Source: Sesamum alatum (Eukaryota; Streptophyta; Magnoliopsida; Lamiales; Pedaliaceae). From it: a stretch of 64,000 nt of DNA. Both the position numbers and the translations under genes were made by a program. The notes under the pieces were generated by a model that made no database searches, was not told where the DNA came from, and saw only the letters and a program-made list of their open reading frames with translations. Of this stretch, positions 1-12,486 are shown piece after piece; position 1 is the first letter of the stretch, and each line of letters begins with the position of its first letter. Location of the stretch: positions 4,712,001-4,776,000 of the forward strand of contig JACGWO010000003.1 in NCBI GenBank assembly GCA_034509735.1. Direction: 5' to 3'.

Positions 1-1120
1 TATGGTTTAATTTATGTTGGGCATGTGTGCCTCTTTTGCTTTCTCCTTCTCCTCTTCTAGTTGCCTTGGAATAATAAGGCATTCTTTCTCCCTCCTAATG
101 TACTCCCCTGGGTTTCGCTAGGGATTCTTTTTACATATGTAGTGAGAGTAGAATAGGAGTGAGGATTTTATTTTTATGCATTTGGTGGAGAAGAAGGAAG
201 GCCCACATGGAGAGCCCCGAATGGAGGTTCCAAGGCGTTTCCATGGAGATCTGAAAGAGAAAAGAGACCAAGGCCCATCAGCATGATGATCGGGTTTCTA
301 TTAATGTAATAGTGTAGGACCAACCCTAGATTGACCATAGGATCCCACTGCGGGCTCAGTGGTCGCATAGGATTCGGGCTCGTGATCATCCAACAGGGCG
401 TACTAGGCTTTAATTTTGCATGTGGCTGTTATGGTGAAATGAATGGTTTTTTATTTATCGTATAACTGCTATGGGATGCAATTTTTAATTTCGCATTATG
501 GAATGAATGTGTTTATGTAATGAGATCTCGGTCATTTACAAACTCTCACTTTGTTGGACCAATGTTCAAATATTAGACCCTAGACAAAGTGGACATGGAC
601 TCTAGGAGTTTGTCCATGCCTTCCAATCCATGGCATAGAGAGGAAGCTGATTTAGGTCGATAGCGTGGTTTCACGAGTCGTGGCACAACTATCACTATGT
701 CATGAACGAAGAGTAGACCACTGTTACTTATCTCACGAGTCGTGGAGGTAGCAGCGGGTCTATGATTCGGTCCATTGGGTCGGGTCTAACGTCCAATCAC
801 CATGATTCGCTTGGAGTCCTCGGGATCATGTGAAAGGTAAGGCAGTTATCTTGGGTTTCTCGTGGACGAGAATGGAATGGTATACCTCCCACAGGAATCT
901 TCCCATGCGAATCGTAAAAGCGGGGTATGAGAAAATTCGTTGTGGATCCCGAGCCCACTAGGAAAAGATTTCCCGAAAACGACGTTTGAGGAGTATCGTG
1001 TTTTCATATAAATAGTGGGAGCATTAAATGACTAAAGTCCAAGAGTTTAATTATTTATTCAAAACTTCCGTCTTTTAAAATTCTGCTGATCGTAGTTCTG
1101 TTTTAAATGTAGATTTAAAA
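1..1120 (+). other. Untranslated leader of Copia element A
   Basis: No coding sequence is supported here. The stretch is colinear with the leader of element B at about 11340-12486 and, in reverse, with the leaders of C (24280-26183) and E (35107-37021). Several shared blocks are visible, for example the one around the words catgccttccaatccatggc and the block with repeated cacgagtcgtgg. The short minus-strand reading at 174-389 lies inside this leader and is not a gene. Confidence 0.8.
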
Positions 1121-1886
1121 ATGTCTAAGAACCAATTATCAACCATACTTGAGACAAACAAGTTTAACGGAACGAATTACAATGACTGGTTGTGCAATCT
1201 GAGGATAGTCCTAGATTACAAGTACCAAGGCTACGTCATGGACGGCCGTTCCCTAGGACCTTGCCGGAAGGATCCACGCCAGAAGAACGTGAGGCGTTCG
1301 AGACTTGGCATAAGGATAACCGGAAAGTCCGTAGCATCATACTTGCCTCTATGACGAATGAGATTCCGAAGCAGTATGAAAGGCTAGACGATTGTCCCTT
1401 CCATTATGGCTCACCTGAAGGAATTGCTTAAATACAGTCCCGGACCGGCATACTAGGTATGTCACGACGAAGGCGTTCTTTGGGAACTAAATGACCGAGG
1501 GATCCTTTGTACTCGACCAATTCATTGTTAACTATAACATGAACACACTTGAGAAGGGTATTCATGAGTTAATCAATATGTTGGTGCAATACAAGGCAAT
1601 GACCAAAAAGTCCATGCCGTCGGTATTGTTTGGAGATGCTTCGACTTCCAAGACGAAAGACAAGGGTGCCGGACGTTGGAAAAGGAAGAAGGGAAAGGGA
1701 AAAGCGTTAAAGCAGCTACAAAACACTAAGAGTGTTCCCATTGCCAAAGAGGGGAAAGGCAAAGAAAAAGGGAAGGTTGACTCCAAGCAACAGTCGAGGG
1801 CATATGACTATGTATCAAATTGCCGTGAGAAAGGGCATTGGAAAGGGAGTGCCCCAAACTCCTCTCCAAACAAGGTATCTTTGTGA
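1121..1886 (+). pseudogene. Copia A gag (capsid/nucleocapsid), decayed
   Basis: Gag forms the virus-like particle and packages element RNA. The start ATG at 1121 opens MSKNQLSTILETNKFNGTNY, the same start used by elements B, C and E. The reading shifts frame near 1240-1300 and again near 1430-1490. The C-terminal part (1491-1886) has a basic linker rich in Lys and Gly before the nucleocapsid. The zinc knuckle, CX2CX4HX4C in element B (CFNCREKGHWKREC), reads VSNCREKGHWKGSAP here. Two of the four metal ligands are therefore lost. The product would be non-functional even without the frameshifts. Confidence 0.85.
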
Positions 1887-3300
1887 TTGAGGTTAATATG
1901 GTTACTAACTTTGCCTCTTGGGTATTAGATACCGGCTGTGGAGTTCAAATTTGCAATGATTTACAGGATGCTGAAAAGAAGCAGAAAAACTGGGGGTAGC
2001 GGAGATATGATCGTGAAGCTTGGGAATGGCAAGGCCATCTCGGCAGAAAGCAGTAGGATCCGCCACTCTAGTAGTTAGTGATCGTATTAGTATAGAGTTA
2101 GAGCAAGTTTATTATGTACCTAGTATGATTAAAAACATCATTTCCACTTCGTTGTTAGACAATAGTTATATGAGTTTATGATCAATAAAAATTGCTTTAT
2201 TTGATGAGGTGTGGAATTGCTCATCTGCTTGGTACGCATAATAACGGGCTCTATATCTTACAACAAACGAACTTCGTTCTAAACGCTCAACACAAACGTA
2301 AAATAGATAAACAACGGGAAAAAGCACGATTTTGGCACGCTAGGCTAGGTCACAAATCCCAAGACAGGATGAAGAAATTGGTAGACTCAAAGAACTTAGA
2401 GGTAGGGGGACTTGATGAGCTACCAACTTGTGAATCCTGTCTAAGAGAAAAAATGACCAAGAGGCCCTTTGTAGGACAAAGCAGGCTTGCCACAGGTCTG
2501 TTGGACCTGGTCCATACAGACGTATGTGGACCACTAAGGACGCAAGCCCGAGGTGGGTTCTCCTACTTCATAACCTTCACCGATGATCATTCGCGGTATG
2601 GTTATGTATACCTAATGAGGTACAAGTCTGAAGCTCTTGAGAAGTTTAAAGAATTCAGACTTAAAGTTGAGAACCAAACCGGCGGCAAAATTAAAGTCCT
2701 ATTGTCAGACCGAGGCGGAGAGTACCTTAGTATTGAGTTCCTTGATTATCTTAAAGAAAATGGTATAATATCTGAATGGACACCTCCTAGGACACCACAG
2801 TTAAATGGGGTCTCTAAAAGGAGGAATCGAACCCTGTTAGACATGGTTTGATCCATGATGAGTTTTACCAAATTGCCCTTGTCCTTTTGGGGCTACGCAT
2901 TGGAGACTGCGGCCAAGTTATTAAAATTTGGCACCAACCAGTGTTTTGACCCAAACGGCATATGAAATATGGCACGGCAAGCCCTGCGTCCTACAACTAC
3001 TTGAAAAGTGTGGGGTAGCTTCACATACGTCAAGAGGCTAGTGGGAGACAAGCTAGAATCCAAGTCTAGCTTATGCAAGTTCGTTGGATACCCCAAGGAA
3101 ACTGCAGGTTATTATTTCTATGACCCCTGAGAACAAAAGGTATTTGTTTCAAGGAATGTAGTGTTCTTGGAACAAGGGCTTTTTAGAGGATATCCAACCT
3201 GAATGAACTGATCCTTGAGGAATCAAGTGATGGAAACCAGTCAATCAGTGAAAAGCCGCGGATTCCTCACTTAGAGGATTCAGGATAAATACCCAAAAAG
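1887..3300 (+). pseudogene. Copia A protease and integrase, decayed
   Basis: The protease site reads VLDTGCG near 1925-1945, the D-T/S-G of aspartic proteases. The GAG-pre-integrase part follows (2192 onward) with HARLGH and the CX2C of TCESCLR, forming the HHCC zinc site. The integrase core has HTDVCGP, FTDDHSRYGY and SDRGGEYLS. At the place of the catalytic Glu (NGVxERRNRT in related elements) this copy reads NGVSKRRNRT, so the Glu is replaced by Lys. A stop follows near 2851. The integrase C-terminal part (VWG..YVKRLVG, 3000-3200) survives only in shifted frames. Confidence 0.85.
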
Positions 3301-3399
3301 GTTGACCAACCTCGAGAAGTCCAGCATGCTAGGCATGAAGGACAACCTCAGGAAGGGCCAGCCTCGGTACCTGAACCGCCAGCTCCGATACAGTCAGCG

Positions 3400-4267
3400 C
3401 CACAGTCACCACTAACGTTCCTATTCTCCGTAGGTTAGCTAGAGAGTCTCAACCTCCGGTGAGATATGGCTTTCTAAATACGACCAGTCTGTTGGATAAG
3501 GATCCTAAGACATACGAGGAAGCGATGTCTGTCATCAACTCCGGGAAATGGCTTGAGGCCATGAAAACCGAAATGGACTCCATGAGTGAGAACCAAGTCT
3601 GGACACTTGTAGACCCACCGAAAGGGGTTAAGCCAGTTGGCTGTAAGTGGGTGTATAAGCGATAACTTGGCATTGATGAAAGAAGTCACAACCTTTAAGA
3701 CTAGGCTAGTAGCTAAAGGGTACACTCAACGACCCGGGGTCGATTTTGAGGACACCTACTCGCCAGTAGCCATGGCTAAGTCCATTCGGATCCTGCTTGC
3801 CATAGCAGCATGGTATGACTATGAGATATGGCAGATTGGACGTGAAAATGGCTTTTGTCAATGGTTTCATTGAGGAAGAGATCTACATGGATCAACCGGA
3901 GGGTTTCACGGTCACCGAAGAATAACAGAAGGTCTATCGCCTCCAGAAGTCCATCTATAGCCTCAAACAAGCATCCCGAAGTTGGAACATTCGCTTTAAT
4001 GAACTCATACGGGGTTATGATTTCATCAACAACGAATCCAGCCCTTGTGTATACAAGAAGGTCAGTGGGAGCTCTATAGTGTTCCTAGTGCTTTATGTGG
4101 ATGACATTCTACTCATAGGAAATGACGTTAGAATGTTGGGTGACACAAAAGCATGGTTATCAACTCAGTTTTCTATGTAGGACTTGGGTGAAGCCTCCTA
4201 ATTTCTAGGCATCCAGATTGTCAGGGACAGATCTAAGATAATGTTAGGACTTACCCAAAACTCATAT
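3400..4267 (+). pseudogene. Copia A reverse transcriptase, N-terminal and catalytic part
   Basis: This is Copia-type RT (RVT_2 family). It opens with the segment WLEAMKTEMDSMSENQVWTL (3550-3610) and continues in three frames through [13 protein letters not shown] (3738-3776) to the catalytic YVDD at 4094-4105, which is intact. Stops break the reading at about 3665, 3873 and 4180. The gene is interrupted at 4267 by element C at the codons for QNSYMEK. The sequence resumes at 28395. Confidence 0.88.
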
Positions 4268-6471
4268 TGAAAGAATCCGGGAACGGCCCGGGAACGCAAC
4301 GGAAAGCATAAAAACATGAAATTAAAGTATAATCTGAGACGGGTTCAAAAGGGGTGTTCCCTTTGAAGTTCCGGGGCGTTTGGTGTTTGTCAAAGCATAA
4401 ATAAAAGAAGGAAAAGATGTTGGACAAGTGGCTAAAGGAAGAAAAACCAAAAAGATACATGAAAATGTAAAGAATACCTACCTTTTTGTTTACTACACGT
4501 ATAACCGGTACGTGCATTGTTTCCTTTCCGTTTCTCCTTTCGTTCACTTGAGAAATCAACCGTAGAACTCCTCTAATTTGTCCACACCACACTATGGAAT
4601 AGATATCTAATATATTGCTTGATAGATATAGAGAAGTGAAGAAGAAACACTTCCAAAACAACACTAATTGATTAGTGCTTTTGGAATGTTTTAGTTCAAA
4701 CCTTTCCAAAAGGTATGGACACAAAAAAGGAGAAAATTTTCAGAGATTTTTGGAGATTTTCTTGATGTAAATTTCGTGCAAGACATGGGCATTCAAGTTA
4801 TGTGAATGGTTTGGTGTATGTAGTGTTGTTGAATTTAAAATTCAACTTCTATAGTTAACTTCCAAAGTAACCTACATACACACACCATTAATCTACATAA
4901 ACCATGCATCATTAGAGAGCAAATAAAACCACCCACCAAACCATATAAAGGCTGGTCACATGTGCCTCACATGTGGAAGATTTTAATTCTTCCTTCACTT
5001 GCTATAAATTGAATTTTTTCCATGGACTAGGACTACTAGTCTTAGACTTTTATTTAATCTAATTAAATTAAGTCCAAACAAAGTCCATTGGGCATTAATT
5101 AATCCAATTAATCTCAATCTAATTGATGCCCATAAGTCCGAACTCTAATTAATTGATCTAATCAATTAATTAATCCAAACCCGATAAATTAATCCAATTA
5201 ATTTAAAGGTTCTAAGTCCAAAAATTAACTAATCCAATTAATTAATTCTTGGACCATCCATCAAATGGATTTCCCAATAAATGATCCAATCATTTATTTT
5301 TCTCCTTGAATTAATTTAATCCAATTAAATTAATTCACTTCTTCTATAATTAATTCCAAATTAATTCTACCAATTTCATAGTGATTTGTGTGTGACTCTT
5401 TAGGTTCACCCTCAGCTAGACTTGGTCTTGTGTCCAACATAATTGGGTCAATTAAATCTAATTTAATTAACTAATTTCCAATTAACCATTAATCGGAAAA
5501 CACTCGTCACCATGGGTGGCCGTCTAGCAACGGTCCATGGCACTAGAGACTAGGTGAATGTTGGCGTGAACGTTTAGGCTCCCGAGTTCCATACGAGTAC
5601 GGTCCTTCCATCATCCGTCTCCCAGTCTAAGTCTAAGGCATGGAATTGGGTGTCGGTTCCCATCTTGGACTAGACAACTATGCTCAATAACTCGAGACAA
5701 GTCTGCCCTATTGATCGACATAGGAAACCATTCCCTACTCGACCAATCGCTGTGGCCATAGACTTAAAGAACTTAAACGGTCTCAGAGTGCATAGGAGAC
5801 TCGACTGTCATATACTGAGAGGTGACAGATCCTATCTTGGAATCCACCGTCCTCAATACATATTCCGACTGCACTGGATAAAGCTTATGATGAACGTATC
5901 CTAGATACAGACATCTCTTGCCAGACCCTAGATACAACCTTCATATGTATGTGACAACCATGATTCCTCAAGTCCGAGGACTAATCTCGTACTATCGGAA
6001 GTCGGGAATTCCAGTCATACCGACCAAGCCTCCAAGGCTTCCATATGGCAATTCCCGCGAGTCAGTTCAGTCAGCTAACACCCTTGTCAACTAACCCACT
6101 AATATTGCATAGACGTCCAACGTCTATCACCGATGAAACACGGCACTCATCCAATGAATGCAATCCTTAGTGCAAGTCTCTATAGGACCCTCGATGCCCT
6201 GTCTCGAGGTCCTCGACTTGGAACGTTTCAGACCAACCTTCAGAAGCTGGTTTCACAGCTGCCATCCAATGCGCAGCCAAACTACATGGGTTATACAATT
6301 AGTCTGTAGGCATTTGTTGTGACGCTAAAATGTCGTTTAACGTAATTAGTAAGCACAACAAACACATAGTGCCACGGATGAATACTTACTATATTCATCA
6401 AGTCAATGAAGATTGCTAAATAGTACCCAAAACTGCCAATCCAATTGGCTTTCTAGTCACCTATTCTAACA
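4268..6471 (-). repeat. 3' LTR of element C
   Basis: Read on the minus strand it starts TGTTAGAATAGGTGACTAG and ends GATTCTTTCA. It is about 2.2 kb and matches 26197-28394 along its length. It is bounded on the inner side by a reversed polypurine tract (atctcccacttgacc). The short readings inside it on both strands are LTR shadows, not genes. Confidence 0.92.
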
Positions 6472-8194
6472 ATCTCCCACTTGACCTAAAGCCAATCACC
6501 CATGTCGCTCAGACTTATCTAAACATGAGTAATCTGCGATATCCGGCTTGGTCTCACGTCTATCTTATTTCTGCCAAGATAATGCGGTCCAACCGCACGT
6601 CACCTCTTCATACCATTGCTCCAAGCAGATGGTACTGTCTAAGAATTTTCCTGGATCTATGATGAGATCTCGGTCCTATAGTTTGCGCTACAGCCATGTT
6701 GTTATCCTCCGAGGTAACTACTGGCCAGCCCGTGCTAGGGACCACACCCAACCATTGGATGTGGTTTTTCATCCAAACCACCCTCCGGAGCAACTTCTAA
6801 AGTTTCCATACATTCAACTTTCATGGTCCGTCGTGGTGTCCCGCTTGAAACCTTTCGAAGCCACCACCTTACCATTAAGCCTGAATATATGTTCATACTG
6901 AGACTAGATATTATTCACATGATCCTGGAAGCTAGTATCACTATAGCCTTCCAGAATCAACTCTCCATAGAACTTGAATCAAGAACACTTCTTTAATCCT
7001 TATTCAGGTATTAAAGACTATTCTCAACAGCAGTCTACTGCCTTCTCGGTACACACCCGATTTCTCTCGTTACGCCCAAAGCATACACAACATCAAGTCC
7101 AATGCACCAAACAACATACCCATGTTGCCTACGGCAAAGACGTAGGGGATGTCAAACATCTGAGCTTCCTCATCAGCCAACCCTGACTGAGTCTTAGATA
7201 GCTTAACCCTATATATAGGAATCCAATTCCTTTCATGGAGATATGTGTGAACAACATTTCGTGTTTCAATGTTTCCTAACATCTTAAATTCATTCCAATT
7301 GAATAAGATGTTACACACTTAAACACTAGGAACACAACTAAATTCCCACTGACCCTCAAAGCTCGTTACTGATCGAGTCATACCCCGCATGAACTCATCA
7401 AAACGAATATTCCAATTACATAGAGTTTGAAAACCAAGTTTGAATTCCATGTCGAATTACATGGCTCCAAAGCCATTGATTCAATCCAATGTCCAACATT
7501 GCTTCTCCTTAGGTCTTTTAGATTATAATCTAATTGACAGGACTGACCTAGAAACTTGTACCTCTTAGGTATCTAGGATATTCTGGTCATCCTTAGGAGA
7601 ACTGGAATATAGTCAGTAGGAAAACTTGATTACAAATGATGTTTGCTATATCGTACTGAGGTGTCGCTCTCCTTGATTCCTCATGGAGCTATTCCTTACA
7701 CCGGTTATCCCTCTGAAATCCAATTTTCCTTACGACAACACATGAACCTGTGCAAACCTAGTTTGCCTCCACACTAGTCTCTTGACGTATGCAAGACCAT
7801 CCTACATACTCAAGTACTTTGTAGGATACAGGCTTGCCATGCCATATCCAATATGGCGTCCGGGCCATGATCTTTAGAAAAGTCCATGTTTTACAAACTT
7901 GGCTACTGTTTTAAGAACACACCCAGATGAGCCAAGGTAGTTCAATTAAAAACACCGACCGAACCATGTCCAACAAAGGTTCGATTCCTCCCTTATTAGA
8001 GATGTCGTTCAATTGTGGCGTTCCAGGAAGAATTCCACTGAGTGAGAAATTCCATTCCCATTTAGATACATCAAGAACTCCTACTAAATACACACCACTC
8101 GATCCAATCGAAGGTTAATTTTGCAACCAGTTTGGTTCCCACTTCAAATCTAATTTCCCTGAGCCTTCCAAAAGCCCTTAAACATGTGAACCCT
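6472..8194 (-). pseudogene. Element C pol remnant (RNase H tail, RT fragment, integrase fragment)
   Basis: On the minus strand, from right to left, remnants of the integrase (the NRTLLDMV segment near 7980), integrase C-terminus, RT (WNIRFDEF-like segment near 7390) and RNase H tail (6550-6760) are recognisable. Long parts of the Copia pol gene are missing. The RT catalytic box, YVDD in A and B, is replaced in the corresponding stretch near 7325. The arrangement is the same as in element E at 31881-33597. The region ends at the target duplication CTACT (8195-8199) where element B entered. Confidence 0.75.
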
Positions 8195-8199
8195 CTACT
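8195..8199. repeat. Target site duplication of element B, left copy
   Basis: CTACT, repeated exactly at 18476-18480. The uninterrupted version of this site is visible in element E near 33590-33600. Confidence 0.93.
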
Positions 8200-10208
8200 T
8201 GTTAGAATAGGTGACCATGTAAGCCAATTTTGGCAGGAATATGTAACCTATGTCTAGACAATTCTTTGGTATTTGATAAAACATTTATGAATAAAGAAGT
8301 GAAAATTTTATATGGCAATACTTTGTTTACGTTCACTTATATCTACATTTACATTTCTGTTCACTACGCAAACAAAGCCACGGACTGAGTAACGATTTCA
8401 GGGACCGGGACTACGCTTGGAGGTAGGTCCATGAAATTAGTCTCACCGAATCAGTCCGGAAATCTCCAAGTCAAGGAATCCCGAAAATGGGTACCGGGAT
8501 TCCCTTTGAGACTTGCACTAAGCATCTGCTGTCGTGTTTCATCGACGGGTGACGAAAGTCGTCTAAGCAGTGTTAGTGGTCAGCATGCTAGGAAGCAGCT
8601 GACTGAGGTGACTCGCGGGAACCGTCTTACGGAGGACCTTGAGTATGGTCAGCAAAGGTATGACGCGTATTCCCGGTTCCAACGGTACAGGCCAAGTCTT
8701 TGACTTGAGGAACTGCTGAGTTTACCTGTGCGTCAGGTCTGTATCTTAGATATGGTGAGAGATTGCCAAAATACTCTTGAGTAGTCATAAGCCATGTCTA
8801 GTGCAGCTCGAGTGCACAAAGTGACAGTAGTTTCCAAGAAAGGATTTGTCTCCTGTCAAAAGGTGTTGACAGTTGAGTCTCATATATGCTCTGTGTCTTG
8901 TCCCTGAAATCTGTGGCCACAGTGACTGAACAGAAGGGAAAAGGTCTCCCTTGCGGCGTTTAGTGAGGACAGACCGACACTTAGGTCCAAAAATGGGTAC
9001 CTGCATTTTCCGTGCCCTAGACCCTAAGTGATGAGATCGAAGACAGAAGGACAAGTGTACTGTTAGAGCCTAAATGTTCATCCCGAATATTTCACCTAGT
9101 CTCTAGTGCCATAGCCCGTTGCTAGATGGCCACCCATGGTAACGGACGGATTCTAGGAATCCGACCAAGTCTAGCTGAATGGTGAACCTAAAGAGTCACA
9201 CACTATCCACACACACTTAGTATTTAATTTAGAATTAAATATTGGAGTAAATGAATGATTAAATTAGATTTAATCGGGTCCTATATTTTCTTGGAGAAAT
9301 TAATTCCTTCTATTTGACAAAGGGAATTAAATTAATAAATAGGATTTATTAAAAAGGTTGATTTAATGGGCTTAGAATAAATTATAATATTTATTTATTA
9401 TATTATTTATTCTTTTAGCCTTTTGGAATATTTAATAGGATTTAAATATTCCATTAAATTAAAATCAACGGTTGAGATGGAAAGGGAGATGGAAGGCTAG
9501 GATTCGTTTGACTAGGTCAAACACTAGTTTGACTAGGACTTTGACTAGGTCAAAATCCTAGTCAAATTAGGTTACTTAGAGTTTGAGTTGAAAGAGGATT
9601 ACACTCTTCCTCTATATAAACCTCTAGCTTCCAACATTTGAGAGTTTGATGATTCTTGAAAAACACACACAACACACACTCTCCCCTCTCCTACCTCTCG
9701 TCCGCCCCTCTCACTTTCTCTAGCAAGAAAATATTTTTTCCTTAGTTCTTTTTGTTCTTGGAACATCAAGAACTTAGACGAACCAATACCGTTAATTGAT
9801 AAACAGTTATTGATTCGTCCACTCCAAAAATAATACTTGTTCCTTGCTAGCACAACGTGCAAGATACGTGGGTGGATCGTGTGTCACGATTTGGAGGATC
9901 TCAAGAACGAGGTCTTTGGTGCAAAACGGGGAACAACGCGAGTAGCAATTGAAGACGAAAACGACAACGGGTAGGTCTCGTTTAAGATTTTCGTCCCTCT
10001 TTATTTTTCAACTCTATGGCCTCCATGATTTATTTATTTATTTTATGATCATGAGATACACCGAACGCCCGGGAACCTCAAGGGCACACCCTTGAGCATG
10101 TTCTTTAAATTAAAAGCATGCCTTTTATTTTGTAATTTTAATATGTTTATTTTTACCGCGCTTCCGCATTCGCGCAATTCCCAGGACGATCCACCGGATT
10201 TTCTTTCA
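8200..10208 (+). repeat. 5' LTR of element B
   Basis: 2009 bp, TG at 8200-8201 and CA at 10207-10208, nearly identical to 16466-18475. The reading at 8431-8703 and the minus-strand readings at 8785-9054 and 9599-9862 recur in the 3' LTR or are LTR shadows. Confidence 0.95.
9613..9620 (+). promoter_or_regulatory. TATA box of the element B LTR promoter
   Basis: TATATAAA in a short GC-balanced context downstream of AT-rich U3. It is conserved in the 3' LTR near 17876-17883. Transcription of the element would begin roughly 30 bp downstream. Confidence 0.6.
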
Positions 10209-10209
10209 G

Positions 10210-10221
10210 TGGTATCAGAGC
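10210..10221 (+). other. Primer binding site of element B (initiator tRNA-Met)
   Basis: TGGTATCAGAGC begins one base after the LTR end. It is complementary to the 3' end of plant initiator tRNA-Met, the usual primer of plant Copia elements. Confidence 0.93.
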
Positions 10222-10419
10222 CCGGTTCGGTGTATAGGCCTAGGGTTTATGTGCGTTATAGCATGAAACGTGAAATTGGCATGTTTTATTAAATCTTGAT
10301 TGTTCTTGATTTAAGCATGTCGATTTTATTGCTTTTGATTCGTGTGAATTTATGAATGTTGGTGATTTTCTGTTTTTCTTGGAAAACGGGGTGGAAAATT
10401 GAATGGAAAACGAGAAACG

Positions 10420-10965
10420 ACGCAGCCGGCCAGCCGGGAGGGCTGGCCGCGCGCAGCTGCACGCTGCCGGCAGGGCAGACGCGCGCAGGCAAGGGAGGCC
10501 TGCGCGCGCCCGCCCAGCCGGCCGCGTGGGGGCAGCGCGCAGCCAGGAAGGCTGCGCGCAGGCGCGCGCGCACGCAGACAAGGGTGTCTGCGCGTGCGCG
10601 CACGCGCAAGGCCGCGCGCCTGCGAGTCCGCGCGCGGACGGCCCTGGGTGGCGCCGCCAGGCGCGCGCGCACGCAGACGAAGGAGTCTGCACGCGCGCGC
10701 CCGGCAAGGCGTGCCAGTGCGCGTCCGCGCGCGCACTGCGCACGGCACGGCCGACAGCCAGCAGGCCAGCGCGCGCGCAAGGCAGGGGAGCCTGCGCGCG
10801 CAGCGACCTGCCGGCCAGGCGCGCGCGCACGCAGGCAAGGGGCCTGCGCGCGCGCGCCCGGCCAGGCAGTGCCTGCGCGCGCGCAGGGCCGGCAGGCTGA
10901 AGCCTGCTGCCGTGTGCGCGTGCCGGCGAGCCGCCGCCGCCGCCGGCGGCAGCTGCTGCTGCTAG
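10420..10965 (+). repeat. GC-rich imperfect repeat island in the element B leader
   Basis: About 550 bp with extreme G+C content, built from short units such as ggcgcgcgcgcacgcagac and tgcgcgcgcgcgcccggcc that recur several times. Long readings are open in several frames on both strands only because stop codons need A and T. None looks like a protein. Smaller islands sit at the same place in the leaders of C (25793-25930) and E (36635-36750). Confidence 0.8.
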
Positions 10966-12486
10966 GGTTTCAAAACCCTAGCAGTATTTTTCTTTTATTT
11001 TTTAATTATCTTCAGTTTTAATTTTGAATTAATTCTGAAAAAATCGTTTTTTGGTTCAATTATGCCTATTTTTCTAAAGATATTATTTTAGGAGTAAAAT
11101 AAATTGGATTCGGAATTCCGGGGTTATTTTACTTAAAATAATGAGGAAAGGTTTCCAAAAACAAGAAAAATATTATTGCCAATATTTGTGTTTTATTTTT
11201 CACACGTTGTGCACATATTCATTTATTATTTTGGATATTTATGATTGGAAATCATATGTTGTTGGTATTATGTAATTATGTGATTGGATCATGTGATTAT
11301 GTGTGTTGGATGGAAATGGATGATCGCGAGCCCTAAGACCGGGTGTATGGTTTATTTTCTGTTGGGCCTGTGTGCCTCTTTTACTGCTTTCTCCTTCTCT
11401 CTTTCTAGTTGCCTTGGAATAATAAGGCATTCTACTCCCTCCTTATGTACTCCCCCGGGGTTTTCGCTGGGGTTTCTATTTTTTAATATGTAATGAGAGT
11501 AGACTAGGAGTGAGGTTTCCTTTTTTGTAATTGATGGAGAAGAAGGAAGGACCACATGGAGAGCCCAGACGGAAGACCCCTTGGTGTTTTCCGTGAAGTG
11601 AAGAAAGAGGAAAAGAGACCAAGGCCCATCAGCATGATGATTGGGTTACTATTAATGTAGTAGTATAGGACCAACCCTAGATTGACCATAAATCCACTGC
11701 GGGCTCAGTGGATCACATAGGATTCGGGCTCGTGATCATCCAACAGGGGCGTGCTAGGCTTTAATTTTGCATGTGGTTATGATGATTGATGAATGGATTG
11801 TTTATTTATCATATAACTGCTATGAATGGTTTATTTACGCATTATGGATGTATGTGTAGATATTTATTTGAGATCTCGGTCATTACTTACTCTCACATTG
11901 GTTAGACCAATGTCAAAATATTAGACCCTAGACAAAGTGGACATGAACTCTAGGAGTTTGTCCATGCCTTCCAATCCATGGCATAGTGAGGAAGCTGCTT
12001 TAGGTCAATAGCGTGGTCTCACGAGTCGTGGCACGTTATTGTACTTAAAGGAAGCTGCATTATGTCATTAACAAAAAGCGGGTTGCTGCTACCTGTCTCA
12101 CGAGTCGTGGGGGTACCAGTGGGTCCGTGGCTCGGTCGATTGGGTTGGGTCTAACGCCCAATTAACATGATTCGTTTGGAGTCCTCGGGATCATGTGAAA
12201 GGGTGAGGCAATAATCTTGGGAATCTCGTGGTACGAGAATGGTATGGAATACCTCCCACAGGATCTTTTCCATGCGAATCGTAAAAGCGGGGTATGGGAA
12301 AAATCGCTGTGGATCCCAAGCCCACTTGGAAAGGATTTCCCGAAAAAATCACGTTTGAGAGTACCGTGTTTTCGTATAATAGTGGGAGGATTAAATGACT
12401 AAAGTCCATGCATTTAATTATTTTATCAAACCACCGTCTTTTATTTTTTGCTGATCGCGCGCTGTTTTTCTAAAATGTATATTTAA
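10966..12486 (+). other. Remaining untranslated leader of element B
   Basis: There is no convincing coding region. Positions 11340-12486 match the leader of element A (1-1120). The short readings at 11239-11430, 11284-11493 and 12191-12409 have no family features. Confidence 0.75.

Larger units (their letters stand above)
1..4267 (+). mobile_element. Copia element A, left segment (leader, gag, PR, INT, start of RT)
   Basis: This is the left visible part of a Ty1/copia LTR retrotransposon on the plus strand. Its 5' LTR lies outside the window. Positions 1-1120 match the untranslated leader of the more complete element B (about 11340-12486), and the coding region follows in the order gag, protease, integrase, RT. 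The RT gene stops at 4267, where element C has inserted. The RT reading resumes at 28395 after C, and the 3' LTR (29191-29652 plus 39331-40932) is split again by element E. The copy carries many stops and frameshifts, so it is dead. Confidence 0.9.

Noticed and set aside
6548..6901. 117-codon plus-strand reading, and its counterpart at 31990-32403
   Set aside because: Both are the reverse strand of RNase H and RT remnants in elements C and E. Their similarity reflects the shared element, not a gene.
10210..10221. tRNA gene fragment (TGGTATCAGAGC and its reverse copies)
   Set aside because: These are primer binding sites next to LTR ends. No cloverleaf is present.
10240..11021. Several long overlapping readings on both strands (160-220 codons) rich in Ala, Arg, Gly and Pro
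   Set aside because: They exist because the GC-rich repeat lacks stop codons in all frames. No motif is shared with any protein family, and the region is the untranslated leader of element B.
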